Positions 1 to 6,666 of a DNA stretch of 11,154 nt are shown here, in pieces. Origin of the DNA: CAYLMG01 sp964464635 (lineage in GTDB: Bacteria > Planctomycetota > Phycisphaerae > Sedimentisphaerales > Anaerobacaceae); assembly GCA_964464635.1 (NCBI GenBank), contig CAYXGT010000086.1:1-11154 (forward strand), read 5' to 3'. How positions within the stretch are numbered: position 1 is the first letter of the stretch; each line of letters opens with the position of its first letter. Position numbers and translations under genes: made by a program. A model generated the notes under the pieces. It was not told the origin of the DNA. It saw only the letters and a program-made list of their open reading frames with translations, and did no database searches.

Positions 1-571
1 TTGTCTCCTGAGTGGCACCGCCGATAAGTCTCTCGATGTTTGCGCGAACCGTAACGCGTGCCTTTGCCTTTACCTGAATACCATCCTGGGCGACCGCATC
101 AATTGTACCTCTGCTTCTCTCCGGGTCGGGACAATCAATTACCTTGGGATTAACACTTGTCTGGACAGCCTCAAGGATGTCCCGGCCTGCAAGGTCAATT
201 GCTGTTGCGGTCTGCAGCGATAAATCGATATTTGCCCTGTTGGCGGCAATAAGAGCACGAACAACGTTCGGCACCCGCCCCCCTGCCAGGTAATGGCTTT
301 CGAGGTCACGAGTCGTTACCTGCAGTCCAGCCTGAATGGCTGTAATCTTGCTTATAACAATCGTCCTGGTGTCAACTTTTCTAAGCCACATACCGATAAG
401 CTCGGAAAATTTCACGTCGGCACGCGATAATTTGGCCTGCAGCCATAAACGGAAAAACTTCATAAATAGCAGAAAGAGCACTAATACTATTATACCGAGA
501 ACAATTCCCCCAGCTATAAGAGCCACCCTCATCGCTTCACTCATACCTAAAATCGCATTTATAATTTGCAT
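1..571 (-). CDS. floA: Flotillin-like protein FloA, 3' end cut by window edge
   Basis: This is the N-terminal 190 codons of a FloA (UPF0365/YqfA-type) flotillin-like scaffold, a membrane protein that organises functional membrane microdomains. The reading frame runs off the left edge, so the protein is incomplete only because of the window; family members are about 330 residues. Residues about 17-38 form one hydrophobic membrane anchor. The family core follows, with ESHYLAGG at 91-98, ALIAANRANI at 106-115, AIDLAGRDILEAVQ at 124-137, SVNPKVI at 139-145 and VKAKARVTVRANIERLIGG at 167-185; these closely match my memory of the Bacillus protein. The ATG at 571-569 is preceded by AGGAG (583-579) with 7 nt spacing. 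It starts 16 nt after the stop of the short NfeD gene, so the two are very likely co-transcribed, in keeping with the known nfeD-floA linkage. Confidence 0.93.
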   Translation of the reverse strand, partial: MQIINAILGMSEAMRVALIAGGIVLGIIVLVLFLLFMKFFRLWLQAKLSRADVKFSELIGMWLRKVDTRTIVISKITAIQAGLQVTTRDLESHYLAGGRVPNVVRALIAANRANIDLSLQTATAIDLAGRDILEAVQTSVNPKVIDCPDPERSRGTIDAVAQDGIQVKAKARVTVRANIERLIGGATQET

Positions 572-587
572 TTCCTTTCTCCTTTTT

Positions 588-1079
588 TTAATTTTCTTTT
601 AATAAGCGGACGGTAAGCTGTGTTTCCTCGACATATATAACCTTCACTTTTTTGTCCTTACCAATATAACCGCCTTCGGCTACACATTCAACCCTTCGTC
701 CGTCAAAATCGCACATTCCTACAGGCCGAAGAGGCGTCAGAACCACGCCTACACAGCCAAGAAGCTTTTCTAATTGCTCCGTATCGGGTATGGCATCGCC
801 TGCCCGCCTTTGGGGCGGTGTAAGGATTACGCTTTTCCCGAATCTCGTCCTTGGAAACAGCTTATAAGCGATGATAACAACCGCCGGTATCATAACCGCC
901 GCGATTACTATGCCTATCAAGCCGGCTGTCTTGCTTTGGCCAAAAAATATTGCCACCCCTCCTATCAGGCATCCGAGAGCACAAATGCTTATCAGCCCCC
1001 CGCTCGGTACAAAAACTTCAGCTATTATAAGTGCCGCACAGGCTAAATAAAAAAAAACTGCTAATATAATCCACCACAT
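588..1079 (-). CDS. Short NfeD-family membrane protein (no protease domain)
   Basis: A 163-residue NfeD-type protein. Residues about 3-73 hold three hydrophobic segments separated by short turns, the first ending in the family-typical EVFVPSGG (21-28). The C-terminal part, about 105-160, fits the soluble OB-fold (NfeD C-terminal) domain, with GCVGVVLTPLRPVG and a closing KVKVIYVEETQLTVR strand pair. It lacks the ClpP-like protease domain of the larger paralogue just upstream, so it is the truncated NfeD class usually encoded beside flotillin-type proteins; I infer that it partners FloA. The ATG at 1079-1077 has GAGGG (1092-1088) 8 nt upstream. Its stop lies 16 nt from floA. It resembles the C-terminal half of the 512-residue NfeD (shared TLRPxG and VAEG motifs), so the pair probably arose by duplication. 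Function in the cell is known only by family association. Confidence 0.9.
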   Translation of the reverse strand: MWWIILAVFFYLACAALIIAEVFVPSGGLISICALGCLIGGVAIFFGQSKTAGLIGIVIAAVMIPAVVIIAYKLFPRTRFGKSVILTPPQRRAGDAIPDTEQLEKLLGCVGVVLTPLRPVGMCDFDGRRVECVAEGGYIGKDKKVKVIYVEETQLTVRLLKEN

Positions 1080-1121
1080 CTATTTGTCCCTCTAAATCAT
1101 CATCCTTAACATTTCCGTCTT

Positions 1122-1195
1122 CTGTCCCCTGCCCTCCGTAGTTCTAACGAAGGAGGGTCTGTCATCCGCCCTCTGTCTTCCGTTCTCCGTCTTTT
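1122..1195. repeat. Purine-rich low-complexity spacer
   Basis: The spacer between the two nfeD genes is strongly strand-biased: on the minus strand it is made of repeated GGA/GAAGACGGA/GACAGA-like words. In its middle CCCTCC (1132-1137) can pair with GGAGGG (1152-1157). I recall similar purine-rich spacers as dispersed repeats in planctomycete genomes, but this is unverified. No T-run follows the inverted repeat, so I do not call a terminator. Confidence 0.5.
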
Positions 1196-1198
1196 CCT

Positions 1199-1240
1199 GT
1201 TGAAAGTTCGACGTTCAAAGTTCGATGTTGAACGTTCATT
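1199..1240. repeat. Three tandem 14-bp units (GTTSAAMGTTCGAY type)
   Basis: Three head-to-tail 14-bp units are visible at 1199-1212, 1213-1226 and 1227-1240: gttgaaagttcgac, gttcaaagttcgat and gttgaacgttcatt. The first two differ at two positions and the third is more diverged. The last base of the array is the third base of the nfeD TGA stop codon. Each unit contains near-palindromic GTTCAA/TTGAAC words, so the array could also fold or bind a protein; this is inference only. Confidence 0.75.
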
Positions 1241-2778
1241 CAGTTCTCCAATGCCCTCACCACCGCCCTGTTACCTCGAATCTCTATTATCTTTACTTTC
1301 GTGTCCGCTGCAAGAAAATCACCTTCAGCAACGACATCCACTATAGCATCGCCGAATCTTGCCTTGCCCGCCGGCCTCAGAGTTGTAATAACCACACCCC
1401 TGTCACCGACCTTGATACCTGCTGAGATGGTCTCGGGCGGATACGTGCTGCTTATTTCTACCTCATCGCCCTTCTTGGCCGCTGTGGGTACGAGTATCAA
1501 ACCGCTGAGAAACTCTAATCTGGGAATAAACTTGGAAAAAATGTATGCCAGTATGATAAAACCTGCAACACCGATTAAAAGCCCCGATAAACCGTTCGTA
1601 AATATATACCAGTCAAATTCGCTTCGCGGCCAGGGCAGCGTCTCAGGCGGATTTTTGACTAACATTCCGAATATACCGGCCATTATGAAGATTATTCCCG
1701 TTACGCCCGCAATCCCGAAACCCGGAAGAACAAAAACCTCAATTGTGAGAAGTAAAAGCCCGACAGCAAACAACGCTACTTCAATCCAGTTAGCCATACC
1801 GATGAGATACTTGCTGCCTATTAAGATGGCAAAGCAGATGACAGCCACGAGTCCCGGCAGGCCGATTCCGGGTGTATTAAATTCAATATAAACTCCCAGC
1901 AGAGCGACCATAATAAGTATCCCTGCCACAACAGGTGAATTCAGCCATCGCACCATCTCTTCCGACCAGTTCGTCTTCAGAATCAGCACTCCCCCGTCAA
2001 AATCAATACCGTCACGCCCTGCCAGATAGCTCAATACCTCGTCCCTGTTTTTGACAACCGCCCGTGCTATACCATATTCTAATGCTTCCGAGGCGGTCAG
2101 CGTCAACAGCTCATCTTTTGCAACGACAATACTTTTATTATCAAGCTCATATTTGTTCGGGTCGTCGGGCAGACTGTCACCTTCAAAAAACTCGAATTTG
2201 CCTGTCTCTTTATTTTTTACCTTATAAACTTCGATCTGCTGGCTTACCATAGCCTTCAGCAGCACCGTCGGATATCCGTTTTCCTCACCTGCTGCCTCGA
2301 ATGCTGCCCTTGTGTCCGTTTCAACCTTTTCACGTTCCACGCCCTCGAGTTTGGCTCCAAGGGCAATCGGTGCGCAGTCTCCGATTCTGGTGTTCTGCTT
2401 CATTATAATATCATTGCACGCTACGCTTATCAGTGCCCCCGCGGAAATGGCCTTTTTTGACACGTATGCAACCGTGTGTGACCTGAGGTTGATATCGTGC
2501 ATAAAGTATTCCCAGATATCATGGGCCGCCATAAGCTCGCCGCCGAACGTGTCGATTTCGAAAATCAGGTATTCACAGCCCTGCTCTAATGCGAATTCAC
2601 TTCTGCGTTCGATTGATTTGTACAGGCCGTTATCTATCATCCCCTCGCAGATAATGACCGCCGCCTTGACTTTTTTTTGCTCCTGCAGGTTATTCGGTTC
2701 GTTAGACTCGGCGTAAAGGCTCGCCGCAGTCGACATAGACAGCAGTACAAATAGTAATTTGCTCATAAATGTTCTCAT
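1240..2778 (-). CDS. nfeD: Full-length NfeD, ClpP-class membrane serine protease
   Basis: A 512-residue NfeD (class 1a) protein. Residues 1-23 are a signal peptide or anchor. A ClpP/SppA-like protease domain spans about 36-255: IDTFGG (75-80), the nucleophile in KAISAGALI (Ser112) and a likely general base Lys151 in REKVETD, matching the Ser-Lys dyad known from the archaeal PH1510 protease. TASEALEYGIA (228-238) is the usual end motif. Hydrophobic segments occupy about 284-372 (including IEFNTPGIGLPG and EVFVLPGFGIAG) and 394-415, and the C-terminal OB-fold lies at about 430-510. Known relatives cleave stomatin/flotillin-type partners; here floA is two genes downstream. The start could be the ATG at 2778, or the ATG at 2766 (residue 5), which gives an equally good signal peptide; neither has a strong Shine-Dalgarno sequence. 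The upstream transporter gene ends only 44 nt away. Confidence 0.92.
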   Translation of the reverse strand: MRTFMSKLLFVLLSMSTAASLYAESNEPNNLQEQKKVKAAVIICEGMIDNGLYKSIERRSEFALEQGCEYLIFEIDTFGGELMAAHDIWEYFMHDINLRSHTVAYVSKKAISAGALISVACNDIIMKQNTRIGDCAPIALGAKLEGVEREKVETDTRAAFEAAGEENGYPTVLLKAMVSQQIEVYKVKNKETGKFEFFEGDSLPDDPNKYELDNKSIVVAKDELLTLTASEALEYGIARAVVKNRDEVLSYLAGRDGIDFDGGVLILKTNWSEEMVRWLNSPVVAGILIMVALLGVYIEFNTPGIGLPGLVAVICFAILIGSKYLIGMANWIEVALFAVGLLLLTIEVFVLPGFGIAGVTGIIFIMAGIFGMLVKNPPETLPWPRSEFDWYIFTNGLSGLLIGVAGFIILAYIFSKFIPRLEFLSGLILVPTAAKKGDEVEISSTYPPETISAGIKVGDRGVVITTLRPAGKARFGDAIVDVVAEGDFLAADTKVKIIEIRGNRAVVRALEN

Positions 2779-2822
2779 AAACCCTTATTTTATACTTATC
2801 TGTTTGGCTTGGCAAGTCCTGA

Positions 2823-4499
2823 TTATTTTTCACCGACTAATGTCTCGGCTATATTAAGCGTATGGTCTTTTATTCTCCTGTATGAGGTCAGAATATCACA
2901 GAATATAAGGCTTTTCAATGCGGTAGTATTCACCGTTCCCACTTCCTGCAGGTGTTCGGCCCGGCGCTGTTTGATATAACGGGTTATCGAATCTCCCGTT
3001 GTATTTGCTCTCGGCATTATGTTTGTGTCGTCTTTTTCCAGCGCTTCTGTTACAAAATCCACATAATCTGTTATTTGTCGATGAAGTTCGAGAATCTTCT
3101 CTTTGGCCTGCTGCGACATCTGCAGATTTGACTTTCGCATCTTGATGTTCAGCTTCAGTATGTTCATAATATAGTCGCTTATCGATTCGTATTCATCCGC
3201 TATTCGAAGCTGTTTTCTGCCCATATCCATAACGCTGTGTGGTACATTGCCCGAAAGTAAATCGCTCAAAAATTCCATTATCTCTTTTTGAATGACATCT
3301 AAAATCTCTTCGTGATGGAATATACTGCTCTCGGACTTCTCGTCGGGTGAATCTCTTTCGATGACAATTTTGAGCCGGCCAAGCATCTCGCGAACCATCT
3401 CAGCCATATTCAGAATCTCTTTTTTCGACTGCTCGATACCAATAGCCGGTGCGTCCAGCATCCGAATGTCTATGTATTTCAGGTGCGGAATTTCTTCGAG
3501 CTCTTTTTTAGGAAGAATACGATACAGTGCTGCTGCAAGAATTGTTGTAAACGGCAAAAATAAGAGAACGTTTGCAATGTTAAAGCCTGTATGGGAAATT
3601 GCTATCGCCGTCATTGCATATCTGAATGTTGTAATGCCGTTAATAACATCGGGAGTCACTATCAAATCGGGACTAATAATTTTTTTAACCAGCCAGATAT
3701 AGTAAGGAAAGATGCTGGTTATCCATAAAACACCGATGACCTTGATTGTCACATGTGCGAGAGCTGCTCGTTTTGCATTTGTTGACGCACCGAGCGAAGC
3801 AAGGCAGGCGGTTATTGTTGTCCCGATATTTTCGCCGAGTACCAGAGCCGCACCTGCCTCAAAACTGATAATACCTGTCCCCACAAGACCCATTGTGATG
3901 CCTACCGTCGCCGAAGAAGACTGTACAAGAGCCGTCACAATTGCTCCCACAAGACAGCACCGCAAAACGCCGAAGTAAGTATCCGGCGTAAACTTCTCAA
4001 ACCAGGCTAGAAATTCCGGCATCTCACGAAGAGGCTGAAAACCATCCTTCATCAATTGAAGACCGAAAAATACCATACCAAGACCCATCACCATCATTGC
4101 CGTATATCTCAGCCGCTCACTCTTGGAAAAAAGAAAGAAAAATGCCGATAACCCCAGAATCGGAAGTCCATATCGTGTGATTTGAAGCACAAGTATCCAG
4201 GCTGTAACTGTTGTGCCGATGTCTGCCCCGAGAATAACACCGATAGCCTGCGTCAGGGTCATCAGGCCGGCATTTACCATTCCAATGACCATCACGCTTG
4301 TTACCGAGCTTGACTGAATCAGGCCTGTTATAGCTACACCAACTCCGCAGGCTTTGAAGCGGTTATTGGTGACGGAATTGATAAGCTTTCGCATCTTCTC
4401 GCCGGCAACCGCCTGCATCCCCTCCGACATATTCTTCATACCCAAAAGGAATATCCCCAGGCCGCCGAGTACGCTGAAAATTATTTTTACGGTTAACAA
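2823..4499 (-). CDS. Na/Pi-cotransporter family protein with PhoU-like C-terminus
   Basis: A 558-residue inner-membrane transporter of the Na/phosphate cotransporter (PF02690, NptA/YjbB-like) family, expected to move phosphate with or against sodium. Two inverted transport repeats are marked by QSSS at 62-65 and 193-196, and by GADIGTT (91-97) and GENIGTT (222-228). A cytoplasmic helical PhoU-like region follows from about 350. Its two PhoU signature sites are weak, EYESISDYIMNI and SYRRIKDHTLNI, in contrast to the upstream paralogue. The start is TTG (4499-4497): no in-frame ATG fits the family N-terminus, and AGGAGG (4516-4511) lies 11 nt upstream. The next gene, nfeD, begins 44 nt downstream. 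Substrate is inferred from the family; related proteins without proven phosphate transport exist. Confidence 0.9.
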   Translation of the reverse strand: MLTVKIIFSVLGGLGIFLLGMKNMSEGMQAVAGEKMRKLINSVTNNRFKACGVGVAITGLIQSSSVTSVMVIGMVNAGLMTLTQAIGVILGADIGTTVTAWILVLQITRYGLPILGLSAFFFLFSKSERLRYTAMMVMGLGMVFFGLQLMKDGFQPLREMPEFLAWFEKFTPDTYFGVLRCCLVGAIVTALVQSSSATVGITMGLVGTGIISFEAGAALVLGENIGTTITACLASLGASTNAKRAALAHVTIKVIGVLWITSIFPYYIWLVKKIISPDLIVTPDVINGITTFRYAMTAIAISHTGFNIANVLLFLPFTTILAAALYRILPKKELEEIPHLKYIDIRMLDAPAIGIEQSKKEILNMAEMVREMLGRLKIVIERDSPDEKSESSIFHHEEILDVIQKEIMEFLSDLLSGNVPHSVMDMGRKQLRIADEYESISDYIMNILKLNIKMRKSNLQMSQQAKEKILELHRQITDYVDFVTEALEKDDTNIMPRANTTGDSITRYIKQRRAEHLQEVGTVNTTALKSLIFCDILTSYRRIKDHTLNIAETLVGEK

Positions 4500-4503
4500 C
4501 TGC

Positions 4504-4617
4504 CTAATCCCCTCCTCTGAAAAATCGCCGCATATCGCCTCCAGTATTTATGCGGAAAATATGAAATCCCTGATGACTTTTGCCGAACACCGAGAAATTG
4601 ACTAATCGTACAAACAT
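4504..4617 (-). CDS. Possible 37-codon small ORF or leader upstream of the TTG-start transporter
   Basis: An ATG at 4617-4615 opens a 37-codon frame ending in TAG at 4506-4504, just 4 nt before the TTG start of the following transporter gene. An internal in-frame ATG at 4533-4531 has a clear GGAGG (4542-4538) 4 nt upstream and would give the nonapeptide MRRFFRGGD. A TATAAT hexamer lies upstream at 4643-4638. The AGGAGG that would serve the TTG start sits inside the last codons of this frame, so its translation could expose or block that site. There is no recognisable family, it is short, and it could be chance; I list it because the layout resembles a translated leader or coupling ORF. Confidence 0.25.
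   Translation of the reverse strand: MFVRLVNFSVFGKSHQGFHIFRINTGGDMRRFFRGGD
4509..4518 (-). promoter_or_regulatory. Shine-Dalgarno supporting a TTG start
   Basis: The minus strand reads AGAGGAGGGG here, 9-11 nt before TTG at 4499. With no in-frame ATG or GTG between them, it decides the start of the 558-residue transporter. The spacing is slightly long, so somewhat reduced initiation is possible. Confidence 0.6.
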
Positions 4618-4637
4618 AATAATATCCCCGCAGGTTA

Positions 4638-4643
4638 ATTATA
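4638..4643 (-). promoter_or_regulatory. Weak candidate -10 box (TATAAT)
   Basis: A perfect TATAAT on the minus strand lies in the 214-nt gap between the two transporter genes, about 140 nt before the TTG start and just upstream of the small ORF. No good -35 hexamer is found 16-18 nt away; a TTGACC exists but is 31 nt upstream. It could give a secondary promoter for the nfeD-floA half of the block. Confidence 0.25.
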
Positions 4644-4713
4644 ACGCAATCTTTTTAGCCTCTTTGTCCCTGCAGGTCAAGAAAGTTTTTACGACCTTTT
4701 TTACAAAATATGA

Positions 4714-6408
4714 TTATACTGATTTGGCTTCTGTGCCGTCCCACCGCAGCCCCCCTATCACGCCCTGTGCAATATTTGTCAGGTGGTCGCCGATCTTCTC
4801 GATATTATCAACGAGGTCGATGAAAATAAGTCCCGTCTCAGGGGTGCAGATATTTTCGGTCATCCGCTGAACGTGACTTCGCCGAAAATCGACCTGCATC
4901 TTATTCAAGTTCTCCTCGTTAGTAAGGGCTGATTTCGCCGCCTCGATATCGTTCTTCTCAAGGGCAGGTATGATTTTGTCGAACATCTCGTTGATTTGCT
5001 CTTTGAGCTGCTGTGCCTCGCCCAGCGCAGATTCGCTGAATGACAGCTTGTGCTCGATCTTACGCTCCGCGATTTCAACGATATTGACTGCGTGGTCCCC
5101 TGCCCTCTCCAAATCGTTAATCGTATGAAGCAGAACCGGTATCTCGGTTGATATTTCGTCCGAAAGCTCTTTTGTCGAGAGAGCCGCCAGGTATGAGGTT
5201 ATTTCATACTGAAAATTGTCTATTATATCCTCAATACTCCTCGCCGTATCGAGACACCGCCTGTCGTCATTGATGAGTCCGTCAACAGCGAGATTTACCG
5301 CTTCCTTTGCCCTCTGAGCCATTCGAACCATTTCGCGACTTGCCTGCTCCAGCGCCAATACGGGAGTCGATAGCAGGTGTCTCTCAAGAACTACCGGCTG
5401 TTGAAACAGTTCATTTTTTGTTACCGGCATAATTTTCATAACAATGAATTCGAGCCAGCCTACTATCGGCAGGAATATTATTGTATTAAAGACGTTAAAG
5501 ACCGTATGCGCAACGGCTATATGCGGCATAATCGTTTCTTGTGAAAGGCCGAACGGCGTTATCCATTTGACTATTTCAGGAAACCAGCCTGACCATATAA
5601 GCGGCAGCATATATATAACGCCTATGCAATTGAATATTGTATGCCCCATGGCAACGCGCTTGGAATTTCTGCCCGTCTGAAGCGCCGCAATCTGGGCCGT
5701 TATAGTCGTACCTATATTGTCGCCGAGAATAAATGGAATCGTAACCTTCAGCACAAGACTCCAGTCCGTCCCGAAGGCACCCTGAAATGCCAATAGCTGG
5801 ATTATCGCGATGGATGCCGAGCTGCTCTGAAGCAGCATCGTTATAGCCGTCCCTGCCAGCACTGCCAAAATCGGATTCTCGCCAAGCCATATCAGACCTT
5901 CCTGTACCCTCGCACTTTCCCTCAGCACAGAGAAGCTGTCCTTCATAAAGGAAATACCGATAAATAAAAGACCGAAGCCGAGCATAATATTGCCGATGCT
6001 TTTGATTTTTTGGGTCCTGCCGACGACTCTCAGTAAAAATCCGACACCTATTGCGGGCAGGGCGTATGTTGTTATTTTCATGGCCCCTATTCCGAGTATC
6101 GAGACCAGCCACGCCGTTATCGTCGTACCGATATTCGCTCCCATTACCACGCAAAGCGCCTGTTTCAAACTTAGAAGCCCCGCATTGACAAAGCCTACCA
6201 GCATTACCGTCGTCGCCGAGCTTGACTGTATCAGGGCTGTTATTGAAGCGCCTACAAGAACGGCAACTATCCGGTGTTTCGTAAGCGATTCGAGAATCCT
6301 CCTCATCCGCTGGCCCGCTATCTTCTTCAGGGCATCGCTCATTATGCCCATCCCGAACAAAAACAGCCCCAGCCCCCCTATCGTCCCGAATATCATATCT
6401 TTTATCAT
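4714..6408 (-). CDS. Na/Pi-cotransporter family protein with intact PhoU domain
   Basis: A 564-residue paralogue of the next gene and first gene of the block. The membrane part carries two Na/Pi-cotransporter repeats with QSSS at 61-64 and 194-197, and with GANIGTT (90-96) and GDNIGTT (229-235). The C-terminal region, about 350-550, is a PhoU-like helical bundle with both signature metal-binding motifs well kept: ERAGDHAVNI near 434 and EKIGDHLTNI near 537. The family moves phosphate with sodium, and the PhoU part is thought to sense or regulate. The ATG at 6408-6406 has AGGAG (6418-6414) 5 nt upstream; a later ATG at 6396 is less well placed. A sigma-70-like promoter lies about 50-80 nt upstream. 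No Pho-box is obvious, so phosphate control cannot be claimed. Confidence 0.92.
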   Translation of the reverse strand: MIKDMIFGTIGGLGLFLFGMGIMSDALKKIAGQRMRRILESLTKHRIVAVLVGASITALIQSSSATTVMLVGFVNAGLLSLKQALCVVMGANIGTTITAWLVSILGIGAMKITTYALPAIGVGFLLRVVGRTQKIKSIGNIMLGFGLLFIGISFMKDSFSVLRESARVQEGLIWLGENPILAVLAGTAITMLLQSSSASIAIIQLLAFQGAFGTDWSLVLKVTIPFILGDNIGTTITAQIAALQTGRNSKRVAMGHTIFNCIGVIYMLPLIWSGWFPEIVKWITPFGLSQETIMPHIAVAHTVFNVFNTIIFLPIVGWLEFIVMKIMPVTKNELFQQPVVLERHLLSTPVLALEQASREMVRMAQRAKEAVNLAVDGLINDDRRCLDTARSIEDIIDNFQYEITSYLAALSTKELSDEISTEIPVLLHTINDLERAGDHAVNIVEIAERKIEHKLSFSESALGEAQQLKEQINEMFDKIIPALEKNDIEAAKSALTNEENLNKMQVDFRRSHVQRMTENICTPETGLIFIDLVDNIEKIGDHLTNIAQGVIGGLRWDGTEAKSV

Positions 6409-6458
6409 AGATGCTCCTAAAAACGGCGGGAATATATATAAAACACCCTGGATTTCGA

Positions 6459-6487
6459 TTTGTAGCCGGATTTGTAAAGGCGGTCAA
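6459..6487 (-). promoter_or_regulatory. Sigma-70-like promoter of the transporter-nfeD-floA block
   Basis: On the minus strand TTGACC (6487-6482) is followed after exactly 17 nt by TACAAA (6464-6459). That is 5/6 and 4/6 matches to consensus with ideal spacing. Transcription would begin near 6452, giving a leader of roughly 44 nt that contains the AGGAG of the 564-residue transporter gene. Confidence 0.45.
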
Positions 6488-6570
6488 GGATTTTCGCGGC
6501 GAATGTTAAATTTTTGTTATGATTTTGCTTTTAGAAAACACCTCTACCGTCATTCCCGCGAATTTTTCGT

Positions 6571-6657
6571 TTAGCCCCCAACTTTACGTTGGGGGTACTG
6601 TTAGCCCTTTGCACCGCAAGGGGTTGATTAGCCCCCAGGTTTACCCTGGGGGTTTTT
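6571..6657. repeat. Three tandem TTAG-hairpin units
   Basis: Read on the plus strand, three consecutive units each start with TTAG followed by a perfect or near-perfect GC-rich hairpin: CCCCCAAC/GTTGGGGG with loop TTTAC (6575-6595), CCCTTTGC/GCAAGGGG with loop ACC and one wobble (6604-6622), and CCCCCAGG/CCTGGGGG with loop TTTAC (6632-6652) followed by TTTTT. Unit starts are about 27-30 nt apart. The middle unit (6598-6625, read on the minus strand) matches units at 8168-8195 and 11032-11059. The cluster lies 15 nt beyond the aminotransferase stop. The T-run faces the plus strand, so it is not a standard terminator for that gene, although the hairpins may stabilise its mRNA 3' end. Confidence 0.75.
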
Positions 6658-6666
6658 ATCTAATTT

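Noticed and set aside
336..602. 88-codon plus-strand frame with hydrophobic ends
   Set aside because: It lies antisense to the start of floA; the hydrophobic stretch mirrors the coding of the floA membrane anchor.
1301..1891. Long plus-strand frames opposite nfeD, the transporters and the aminotransferase (for example also 5990-6574 and 7436-7978)
   Set aside because: Each lies antisense to a well-supported gene and its translation has no recognisable motif.
5576..6487. A 303-codon minus-strand frame overlapping the first transporter gene
   Set aside because: It lies in another frame inside a clearly identified Na/Pi-cotransporter gene, is low in hydrophobic segments, rich in Arg/Asp/Gly, and shows no family features; it is a shadow frame.
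6571..6657. CRISPR array
   Set aside because: The units are about 27-30 nt apart with no spacers, and the arms vary while staying paired; no identical repeats alternate with unique spacers.
6632..6657. Intrinsic terminator of the aminotransferase
   Set aside because: The T-run follows the hairpin only on the plus strand, opposite to the gene; on the minus strand A residues precede the stem and no T-run follows.
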